Assembly: GCA_004335635.1 (NCBI GenBank)
Contig: QAXH01000612.1
Coordinates: 1-11,882, forward strand
Source: Chloromonas sp. AAM2
Taxonomy: Eukaryota > Chlorophyta > Chlorophyceae > Chlamydomonadales > Chlamydomonadaceae
Reading direction: 5' to 3'
Length of the DNA stretch: 11,882 nt
Made by a program: the position numbers and the translations under genes. Below, one piece after another: positions 1 through 8,014 of this stretch. The notes beneath the pieces were generated by a model, which was given only the letters and a program-made list of their open reading frames with translations, did no database searches and was not told where the DNA came from. Every line of letters begins with the position of its first letter. Position 1 is the stretch's first letter.

Positions 1-3000
1 CCGCCCGCCCAGCCCCCTGCAGGCAGTCATGGCCCACCCCCAGGCCCAGGAGGCGCAGCTGAGCACGCACGACCCCTGGCCCGAGCTGCCACCCAATGTA
101 GCGGGACTCATACCCTCAAGCTCACGGGAACCAGGTGCGTCATGAGCTGTGATTTCATTAGAAGTTTGGCCTTTGGCGCGACAAGAGCCTCTGCCAATGT
201 ACACTTTGAGTTAAGGGTATCAAATGTTATTCAATCACGTTGCTGTTTGCCATGCTGGCACCATGATAATGACCCGCTCTTGCCTGACCCCACTAAACCC
301 TAGTTGCTGTTTGTGTGACCAGGGGCGCTTCCGTCCCACCTGGAGGGGGAGCCGGAGCAGCTGGACGACTCCCTGGCCCCCGACGGACTGGATGAGGAAG
401 TGTGGATACGATTCCAAGCGTACAGGGCAGCAAAGGTGGGCCGTTATATCGTTGCCGGGTCAGCGGTGGGTCACTATCGGTCAGCCGGTCGATCAAATGT
501 TGGTAGGTTATCGCTCTATTGTGAATGAGTTCACCGGCTTGGAGAGCCAGTGTGGCTGGTTTCCTTTCCGTCATGGTCGGCTGGTCCGTAATCGCTGGCT
601 CGCTCGGTCGGTAAAGCTGTTGCTCGGTCGGCTGCTTGATTGGCTGCTCAACTGGGTGGATTGCGGGCGTTCTGCATGATCTGTTTGGTTTGAAGAGCAT
701 GTGGTGCCTGTACGACTGCCTTGGATCGCCTGCGTCATGCTTGTCGCGTTCGCAGGTTCAGGGAGAGAGTGAGATCCGTCGGTTGCATGGTGGCACGGCC
801 GTGCTGCGACTCGAAGTGCCCCAGTTGGAGGCAACCGTGGCTGCCCTGCAGGCGTCCGCTGACCAAGCACTGGCTGAGGTAGGGCCACAATGTCTGCATG
901 GGTGCGACCACGGCCTGGTCAACCAGCTTCCGGGTTGTGATCACTACTGTCAAATGGAATTCATTGTGTTGGAAGACTTGACGCTTCCAACTGTATTGAC
1001 AACAATTTCGTTGCCGCACACACAGGATGTTGAGCAAACCGAGGCTGACATGCTGTCAGGAACGTTGAGCTTGCATGCAATCATGTGATTCAAAAATTCA
1101 AAAAATCACTCGCAGGTCCAGCGGTTGCGCACCGCTCGCAAGACCGCCCTGCAGGATTGTGTGCTGCAGCTCAGACTCAAGGCGGGACAAGTGGAGGTAG
1201 GGGGACACCAGCAAGGGACGTTTCTCAGCATAGCAGCCACTCACTAAGCAGGCTTTGAGATTATGTAATCAAGTGGCAATCGCTGCAAAACCGCCACGTG
1301 TCAGGAAAGAAGTATGTTGACTGCCAAAACGCTTCAGTTATGTGCCACAGCGGCGAAGCCTTTGCATCAACTGCCTGTCTTTCAACCCCTCCATCCGTTC
1401 TCACGTCTTCCTTGCTTCTCCTGCGGTTTGTTGGACTCCCTCTGCCAGAGCAGAGAATCAAGTATCCTGACCGAGTTCCACTACCGTTTCTGCCTGTTTC
1501 TTTCCGTTTCCTTCCCTCAGGTGTGCCCTGGTCCGTGTGAGCTGGTTGCCTCAGACGAGGCGCAGGCACTGCTGGTGCACCGGCACAGGGTGGAGGGGCT
1601 CAACACGGCAGTCAGAGCCAAGGTAAACTAACAGAACTAGCACGTACTACAGATCAGGTTCATCATCATCATCATCATCATTGTATGGCATTCGTATGTT
1701 TGCCGCAAAGCAGGAAAATTCCAGGTGTTCTTTCCATGCACAGGCGGACGTGCACAGTACAGCAACATGCCCAGAAGCTCTTGCTCTGAAGGCCAGAGCT
1801 CACTACAGAGCACATCAGTTGACGGTGTCACTATTTTGCTTCCAACAAAACATCGCTTCCATTTCGCTATGTTTAGCAGGGATGTTTTGGAAGAGTTATT
1901 CATGCGCACTGACTTGAATCCCACCCATGATCACGACATGTATTGCCATGCCCCCTCCATGCAGGGTGAGCGCAAGGTTGAGGTGCTGCGTCATATCAAG
2001 GACTTTTGCCGAGGCATGCACCAGCTTAAGTGGGAGGCGGCGAGATGCGATCTGAGGATACAGGAGCTCAGGGAAACGGTCAGGGACCTGCAGCTGATGC
2101 ACGTGACACGCGACATGCAGGTGGGCACGTGCTGCTGCTGCTGCTGCTGCAATTCCACACATAACATGTCATGTCATGCGCTACATGAGGGCCCCATACG
2201 ATATCCTTTAGAGTGAGGTGCTCTTGTGGGTTGAGATTAATTCAAATCTACATAATTCGTACCCGGACGTTATCAGAGCTTTGCCAGGCGTAATTGATTG
2301 TCTGATCTGTTTTCTCTACCCCGCAGGCTGCCTATCAGAAGGGAGGTCAGGAGGCAAGGGCTGCTGATAAGCTGCAGAGCGCCAACGAACAGGCCTCCCT
2401 CGAGAACCTAGCCAGACAGAGGGAAAAGCTGCACAGAAAGGTGAGCGTTCTAAGCAGGGCTGAGAAAGTGTGGTGTCTCCCCTGCTGACAAGGCACTGCA
2501 TGATCAGCACTGCTGCGCCTGGATTGGATATTGTAGCAGCTCTGAAGAGGTCCCGAGTTGTGTGGTCAGCTATGTGATGTGATGTAATGAGTGTGCATCA
2601 GAGCTCGAGTATACCATAGGTCACTTGTACTGTTTTAGTCGATGATGTGTGGACATCAGATCTCAGTAATCGTACCACCACAGGCTCGTCCCCAATTTCT
2701 ATGTTTTGATTGTATTTTGCCTGACGCTTACCCGTGCCTTGCCCGCAGGCCCTGCTTGACCGCGCGCGAGCGCTGCGGGGAACCGGCCACACCGTTCAGA
2801 CGCAGGCCAACCAGAACACGGAGGTGGCAAGGCATCTGGTACAGCTGCAAAAGGTGGGTGGATTGGTTGAAGGGAAGCAGACCCCCGCAGATGTTTGGAG
2901 ATTCTGCTGGCTGATAGGATACCCCCACTTGCCTGGTGGCCTGCATTCTGCATTCTGCATAAACATTACCTCCTGTTCCTGATCATAGTTATTGTCTATT

Positions 3001-3992
3001 CCAACCCTTTGACTATTGAACCCTGTGACTATGGGTAAATGTATTTGAGCAATGCTCGGTAAAGTCTGTCATGGCTTTTGCGGACTAAACCTTTGCTCCT
3101 TACTTCGTGATTTTCCTGGCAGCAACCATCAAGCAGAGCGGCAGCCCCTGCTACCCTTCACACTGTCTTGATCCACATTACGTGTGTTGTAATGACTATT
3201 ATCAACGATGATGACGCGCAGGTCCTCGAGGAGCAGCAGCGGTTGCGCGCGAGTATGGCCGACAGCAACGAGGTGGCCGGCAAGAAGATGCGCTCCCTGG
3301 TCACCCACAAGAAGCTCAAGGAGATAGCCATGGCACAAGCACAAGAGGTGAGGCTCAAGCGAAGACATTGCCTCCTGTTCATAGGAAGAGCGTTTGAAAA
3401 AGCGCAACAGGAATATGAATTGAAATGTACAGCACAACAAATCGCATGAGACACTAGTACCATACGGCCGCGTACTTACTGGAGCCGAGCTTCTGGCATA
3501 TCTACCTCCGATGACTGTTCGAACGGCGGCTCTTAGAATTGTTCAATCTTTGTTGTGTTTGCAGTCGGGCCCTCTGGTATAGGTATAAGAGTATGGCGCA
3601 TGCACTGATTGCGTTTTGGCGTTGTGAGCTGTTCCAGCAGCCTTTGCGATAACAGCTCGTCCTTAGGGCTTAGGGCTTGAATATATACAGCTAGTACCAG
3701 ATACCTTGCCTGGTATTCCAACTGGTCGTGATCTGACTGCCATGCGTGTCCCTCGCACGCGCAGGTCCGCGCGCTGGCCAGCGAGTTGGACCGCCTCCGG
3801 CTCAAGACCTACCCCACCTTCGTGGAGCCCTCCGCCTCGCTCTTCCCCGCCGACACGCGCCTGCCGCCCGCTCTCACGCACCACCACCACTCGTCTGTGC
3901 ACAGCCCCAACTCGCCCAACGGACTGTTGCCGCTGAATCGATCGCACCCGCATTTGAGTTTTGGAGGACAAGTGCCAGCTCTGAGGCATTAA
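1..3992 (+). CDS. CFAP43/CFAP44-like axonemal coiled-coil protein, C-terminal part (5' partial)
   Basis: Ten exons join in one frame: 1-134 (partial), 323-435, 756-878, 1116-1196, 1521-1622, 1965-2120, 2327-2440, 2749-2853, 3222-3347 and 3765-3992 (TAA 3990-3992). They give 426 residues. The first intron is phase 1; all later ones are phase 0, and all are GT-AG. The product is Glu/Arg/Gln-rich, long-helical and coiled-coil-like, with no membrane segment. Landmarks are DEEVWIRFQAYRAAK (exon 2), KDFCRGMHQLKWE and DLQLMHVTRDMQ (exon 6), KKLKEIAMAQAQE (exon 9), and LDRLRLKTYPTF at the start of the last exon, followed by a Pro/His-rich tail containing HHHH. The order of these motifs fits my recollection of the C-terminal half of CFAP43 and CFAP44, WD-repeat/coiled-coil proteins of the tether that anchors inner-arm dynein I1/f in cilia. 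The WD-repeat half would lie upstream of the window. I cannot separate CFAP43 from CFAP44 (or FAP244), and another ciliary coiled-coil family is possible. The exon chain is much surer than the name. Confidence 0.6.
436..755 (+). other. Introns of the CFAP43/44-like gene longer than 300 nt
   Basis: This 320-nt intron is rich in irregular GGTCGG/CTCGGTCGG motifs (about 465-650), a local low-complexity patch. The other introns of this gene over 300 nt are 1197-1520, 1623-1964, 2441-2748, 2854-3221 and 3348-3764. Apart from the (CAT)7 tract in 1623-1964 I see no gene, RNA or mobile element in them. ORFs inside them, such as the one at 224-679, are chance. Confidence 0.7.
1661..1681 (+). repeat. 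(CAT)7 microsatellite in an intron
   Basis: Seven perfect CAT units lie 39 nt after the donor of the intron 1623-1964 of the CFAP43/44-like gene. No function is implied. Confidence 0.9.
2130..2150 (+). repeat. (TGC)7 trinucleotide repeat beside a 5' splice site
   Basis: Seven perfect TGC units begin 10 nt inside the intron that starts at 2121 in the CFAP43/44-like gene. The array reads CTG/TGC on the transcribed strand. It is intronic if the donor at 2121 is used, and it would encode a Cys run in the exon frame if the intron were retained. Confidence 0.9.
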
Positions 3993-4076
3993 GCCACATC
4001 TCTAACTCGCTTGAATACATTGCCACCTCACCTTGCCAGTCAGGCGTTTTCGTGCAGTGTGCAGCTATGGGCCCCT

Positions 4077-4116
4077 CCACGCAATTGTAAACCCACCACC
4101 CCACGCACTTGTAAAC
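4077..4116 (+). terminator. Duplicated TGTAA polyadenylation signals of the CFAP43/44-like gene
   Basis: TGTAA occurs at 4086-4090 and 4110-4114, about 95-120 nt after the stop codon at 3990-3992. Each sits in a 16-bp near-repeat (4077-4092 and 4101-4116, one mismatch, 24 bp apart). TGTAA is the usual volvocine poly(A) signal, so these are the likely 3' end signals. A further TGTAA is at 4209-4213. Confidence 0.6.
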
Positions 4117-4451
4117 ATACCATACGCCATAACGTTGTCAACATTATTTTACACTGTTGTGCAACAGAATGAGCAGACTGGTTGAACCGCGTTGTTTCTG
4201 GACGCAGTTGTAAGTGGCAGAGTTTGTTTCGTACATGTGTGGGGCCGAGCATCATGTCCATCCTATGGCAAGCGTGCTGAGGGTTTAAGCTGCTGGTAAA
4301 CCACTGACAACTAGTCATCCTCATTACATGGCTTCTCATGGTTCAACGCACGGTACTGCAGCGAGGCACAAAACTTCTCCTAGAATCACGCGCCTGACAA
4401 TCATGAAGCCAGGAAAGCTCATTGGTAGCAGGGTGCAAATGACGTATGTCA

Positions 4452-4456
4452 TTACA
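4452..4456 (-). terminator. Probable TGTAA polyadenylation signal of the REX1 transcript
   Basis: TTACA on the + strand reads TGTAA on the - strand, 150 nt beyond the REX1-B stop at 4606-4608. It is the first such motif after the stop; others are at 4324-4328 and 4149-4153. I found no TGTAA on this strand in the 309 nt between REX1-S and REX1-B, which fits a single transcript. Confidence 0.5.
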
Positions 4457-4605
4457 AGCGGCACGGTTCCTGGGTGGAAAAAAAAACAAGCCAATTGTGT
4501 CTTTGCAACATATCATACGATATGCACGGACCAGCTGTGAATACAAGAAAACCAAAACATAGCCACACCACAACTGTACTGAAGAGACGAAGTTCAGCAC
4601 CACCG

Positions 4606-7366
4606 TTACTCTTCCTGCCTGAGTTCTGCCACCTCGTAGCGCACCTCCTCCAATGCATCGTTGATGATGGCGACACACCTGTGTGGCACATGGGGCGCCT
4701 GGGGCACATGGGGCGCATGGGACACATGAGGTGCATGGGCCACATGAGGTGCATGGGCCACATGGGGTGCATGGGCCACATGGGGTGCATGGGGCACATG
4801 GGGTGCATGGGCCACATGGGGTGCATGGGCCACATGACGTGCATGGGCCACATGGGGTGCATGGGCCACATGGGGTGCATGGGGCACATGGGGTGCATGG
4901 GCCACATGGGGTGCATGGGCCACATGAGGTGCATGGGCCACATGGGGTGCATGGGCCACATGGTGTGCATGGGCCACATGGTGTGCATGGGGCATATGGG
5001 CAATGAGTTGCATGGGGCATGCATTCAGGGACAGGTCAATCATACTCCCTGCACACCCCTGTACTGACGCACCCTGATGTGCTGATGCTTGCCCTTTCAA
5101 TGGCATCAATCTCATGCCTTGTGCAGGGTGGTGATGCAGGCAGCTAAGCGCCTAGACCTAGAGCAAAACCATGAATCGGCGTGGGTGACGTGCTGTGTAT
5201 CCTCCCTCACCTGTCCAGTCTCTGCAGTGCCTCCCTGACCGCCGCATCGCACTCCTCCTCGCTCGCCTCCTCAACCCCCTCATCGTCATCATTGCCCACA
5301 CCCGCGCCATGCCCATGCGCACAGCATGCATGGCCTGCATGCAGAATGCACAGAAGCCGGGCGACACAAGTTTTGCAGCTTGAAGCATGAAGTTACCAAC
5401 CACAAGCGGCTGAGAGCGTTGCTTCCTTGCTCCCTCCCCCCTTGTCACTCAAGCCAGTCCGCCACAAGCTGTACCCGCATCCCTAGTTGGTAGTCATGAG
5501 TCAGCTATTTAGTTATGCGTCAGCCTAGTAGTCCACATCCACCTACCTGTGTGGCCTGCATGGGCGTCTCCCCCATGCACATGCCCAGCAGCAAGCGCAT
5601 CACTGCCGGTCTGGCCTTGCACCTCAGCCTGTGCTGCTCTCTCCGCCTTGTCAACCGCCTCCTGCTCTTGCATGCGCCGTCGCTCAGCCCTGAGCGCCAT
5701 GGCCGCCCTCAGGGCCTGCAGGGAGACCGTCACCTGCAGCTTCTCGCGCTCACCCTCCTGAACGGTAAACAACACAGCCAGGTAACATCCGGGTCGCAAA
5801 AACAATCCTGTGCCAAAGCAACAGAAAACCAAGCAGTCTGACAAAAAGCTCAGGTGCACAAAATGTGTGCGAGGCCACACAGACGGCATAGTAGCAGTAC
5901 AGCGATGGAAGGTAATGGTAAGGCCGCACAGCAGTAACAGCACACGATACAACAGGAGCTGATCAAGAAGAGCGACGGCGAACAAGAGCGTGGGTAACAC
6001 AACGATAGGTAGCAAAGCAACAGAACACAGATAGGTAGGCTAGCGAATGAGCACAGCAAGTGCATGCGTGTCATATAGGAAGCTCTGAGGTGTGCAGGAA
6101 CGAATCTGAGCTGTCTGTACAGCTGCGCGCATGATGCCGACTCGCAACAGCCAGTGGTTGCTTACTTGCACTCTCCTGAGCAGTGCAGCTAGGTCGGTCC
6201 GCTCCACTGGGGGGTCCTTCAGGGCAGACTCAACAGACAACACCTGCAACATGGGCCGAAGGGTTCATGACGACGCTGCTTGGCGGTCAATCTGACGTGT
6301 TCAACCTGCCACTGCTCGGACCAGACAGCCAGTGTGCTGTGAGGGCTGATGCCTGCAGATGTACCCATGTGCCACACAAAGATGAAGCACAGCAATGAAT
6401 AACACCATGAATCTGATTGATGAAGCATGGCATCGGCCGGTCAATGGACGACCGGTGCGCACAATCAGATGCTTCCAGAAAGTCCATGGCAAGGGTTTTC
6501 GTCTTCAACCTGCCATTGCTTGAAGCTGTCAGGCAGTGTGCTGTGAGGCTCATGCCTGCTGATGTGCCAATGTGCCCTCGTCCGGCTCCTGGCTGGACAG
6601 TCCCATGATCACCGTAGAAGTCCAAGCTTTATACAAATGTAGGGAAAGGGCTAACACATCACACAAAAACATTCTTGTGAATACCAGGAGGTGTTGGTGA
6701 TGTGTTTCGTAGTCGCAGAATGTGATTGGGTATAGTGACCAACAAGCCTGGCAATATGTTCTTTGCCAAGCCCGTACGGCGGAGCCTTATTATCAAGGGC
6801 TTAACATTGTCGGGTGAAGGCGTAGTGTTAAGCCCTTTCCATACATTAGGTACAAAGCTAACTGTGCCGTGCGTAAAAGGAATGCAGCACCTGCCTGCAG
6901 TGTGTTTGAAGCCTCTTTGGGTTGTGTTGGCAAGTTGGGGTATGGCTGATGCACCTTTAGCCGTGGCAAGTAAGGGTTGAAGTTTACATCTCTGGTGCCA
7001 GCCTGCACTGCGGCCCATCCCAGGCATGCTCCAGACCCTCGTCTACCTTTCTGGAGCAGTCCGCAAAGCCCCTGGTCACGTGGTCCATGAGCACACGAAA
7101 ACCGATTTCATCCCTAGTCTGCTGGGACTGGGAAACGTACTGCTTGAAGCCAGACGAGAGCTGGGAGTACAGCCTGCTCCTCTCCGCTTGGACCTGGTGG
7201 CAGGCATAGCGCAGGTAAGGTGAACGAACCAAGGTGAGAAGCATGGTCAGCTCATGTCATGTGTGCAGCCGGGGACAGCTGGTGCAGCAGAAGGCATGTT
7301 GCTGTCGTTGCCACACCTTCACTCAACCGTCATCCCTTGATGTGCTGTTGAACCATCCAAGTCATG

Positions 7367-7397
<31 letters not shown>

Positions 7398-7705
7398 CCG
7401 TTGGCATACTGCGGGAGAATAAATACTGCGGATTTCCCTCCTCCGGTCTTGCGAAAGGCACAGGACTAAACAGGACTTACCGTCTGGAAGCTTAGCAGCA
7501 GCTGCAGCGCCGTTGATGACCTTTCGCCTTCCATGTGTTGTTGTGCCCAGGATGTGTATGCCACGTGTGTTGCGGGTGTGAGGCGATGTGTATGTGTATG
7601 TGAACCAATCTGCTTGGCCCGCTTCACATGAACTTGGTGACTACCGGCTGGAAAGTAATCGACTCCTTGTTCTTCTTCAGCTCCTGTGCATGCATCAGTA
7701 GACAT
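4606..7705 (-). CDS. REX1-B: REX1-B-domain protein (required for excision 1-B, DNA repair)
   Basis: Six exons on the - strand, 7705-7481, 7193-7047, 6243-6166, 5757-5547, 5334-5211 and 4678-4606 (TAA 4608-4606), encode 285 residues, near the roughly 32 kDa recalled for Chlamydomonas REX1-B. Phases agree at every junction (0,0,0,1,2). The domain covers about residues 66-175, with [38 protein letters not shown] and [12 protein letters not shown] followed by [20 protein letters not shown]. This parallels the human homologue REX1BD. The last exon ([19 protein letters not shown]) matches the conserved end of that family. Between them lies a His/Cys-rich then acidic linker (about 203-250) that human REX1BD lacks. 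The fold is helical; the molecular function is unknown beyond its link to excision repair in algae. The start at 7705 is the last in-frame ATG before the domain; 7738 and 7759 are alternatives. The first exon may hold a 117-nt in-frame intron (7644-7528). Confidence 0.84.
4687..4992. repeat. 18-bp minisatellite, 17 units, inside the last REX1-B intron
   Basis: The unit on the + strand is CACATGGGGTGCATGGGC. Seventeen units run without length change from 4687 to 4992, then decay. Variants change bases 7-9 (AGG, ACG, GTG) and the last base. Units at 4759-4848 and 4849-4938 form two copies of a 90-bp five-unit block that differ at one base, which indicates a recent block duplication. Because 18 is a multiple of 3 and no frame has a stop, all six frames are open and produce spurious ORFs rich in M-H-P-W, C-G-P-T or H-V-A-P. 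It lies in the intron 4679-5210. Confidence 0.93.
6300..6373 (+). repeat. Imperfect direct repeat, copy 1
   Basis: It starts TTCAACCTGCC and shares AGTGTGCTGTGAGG and a GCCTGC-GATGT core with copy 2 at 6504-6576, 204 bp downstream. Both copies are intronic. Confidence 0.75.
6411..6470. repeat. Nested inverted repeats
   Basis: Outer 9-bp perfect arms ATCTGATTG (6411-6419) and CAATCAGAT (6462-6470) flank an inner hairpin CCGGTC (6437-6442) / GACCGG (6450-6455) with a 7-nt loop. The structure sits between the two direct-repeat copies. Confidence 0.6.
6504..6576 (+). repeat. Imperfect direct repeat, copy 2
   Basis: The partner of 6300-6373, with the same block order and about one substitution every few bases in the middle part. 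Confidence 0.75.
6795..6837. repeat. Perfect 12-bp inverted repeat with 19-nt loop
   Basis: AAGGGCTTAACA (6795-6806) and TGTTAAGCCCTT (6826-6837) are exact reverse complements. It is intronic to REX1-B and could fold into a hairpin or be terminal arms of a tiny element. Confidence 0.8.
7367..7394. repeat. (AT)14 microsatellite
   Basis: Fourteen perfect AT units lie in the REX1-B intron 7194-7480. Confidence 0.92.
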
Positions 7706-8014
7706 GCGGGTGCAGGGCGGGCACTGGGCAGGACTCATGGGCGAGCTTTCATATGACATCCACTGCCTGCATGACAACGTGACTTGCTGACTGCGCCAAC
7801 CTGGAATGTTCGTGTCAAGAACCACTAATCTTGTCTTGTCATGCGGGTGGAAGGTGAATAGTTAGCAGTAAGCATGTATGTGTGATCACATTGAGTGTAC
7901 TGCCTGACCTGGTAACTGAGCGTCAACCTGGTGTCAACACGTGTCGATAACCGAATTCCATGCGTCAACAACCATTCCTCGAGTTTGGCCCTCTGTCGTT
8001 CCTCTGCCACTGGG
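7706..8014 (-). other. Inter-cistronic region between REX1-S and REX1-B
   Basis: These 309 nt separate the REX1-S stop from the preferred REX1-B ATG. There is no TGTAA on this strand. The first bases form an ATGA overlap (ATG 8018-8016), but that ORF stops after 16 codons. A second frame stays open from about 8080 to 7826; its stretch from SYDPVAEERQR onward looks protein-like and ends at a plausible donor (TACCAG/GTCAGG), yet it has no early ATG. I treat it as non-coding or a possible spliced leader segment. Confidence 0.5.

Larger units (their letters stand above)
3993..4605. other. Convergent intergenic spacer
   Basis: This 613-bp stretch lies between the stop codon of the + strand coiled-coil gene and the stop codon of the - strand REX1-B gene. 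It holds the 3' UTRs and poly(A) motifs of both. I see no further gene. The ORFs crossing it have no recognisable content. Confidence 0.7.
6244..7046 (-). other. Long REX1-B intron with repeats and hairpins
   Basis: At 803 nt this is the longest intron in the window. It contains a 74-bp imperfect direct repeat (6300-6373 and 6504-6576), nested inverted repeats between the two copies (6411-6470), and a perfect 12-bp inverted repeat (6795-6837). No exon or protein homology is recognisable in it. These features could be remnants of small non-autonomous elements. Confidence 0.6.

Noticed and set aside
224..700. Overlapping ORFs of 135-151 codons on both strands
   Set aside because: They cover an exon (323-435) in the wrong frame plus low-complexity intron. 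The exon frame is fixed by phase with its neighbours.
3660..3680. Telomere-like TTAGGG units
   Set aside because: Only two imperfect copies (TTAGGGC) in an intron, too few to call an interstitial telomeric tract.
4687..4992. CRISPR-like repeat array
   Set aside because: The units are contiguous with no unique spacers, and the setting is a eukaryotic intron. It is a minisatellite.
4343..5020. 225-codon - strand ORF with repeated C-G-P-C-T-P, metallothionein-like
   Set aside because: It is one of the open frames of the 18-bp minisatellite in an intron. All six frames are open, and the flanks show no domain.
6726..6980. + strand ORF of 84 codons
   Set aside because: It is antisense inside a REX1-B intron, runs across the hairpin repeat, and has no recognisable domain.
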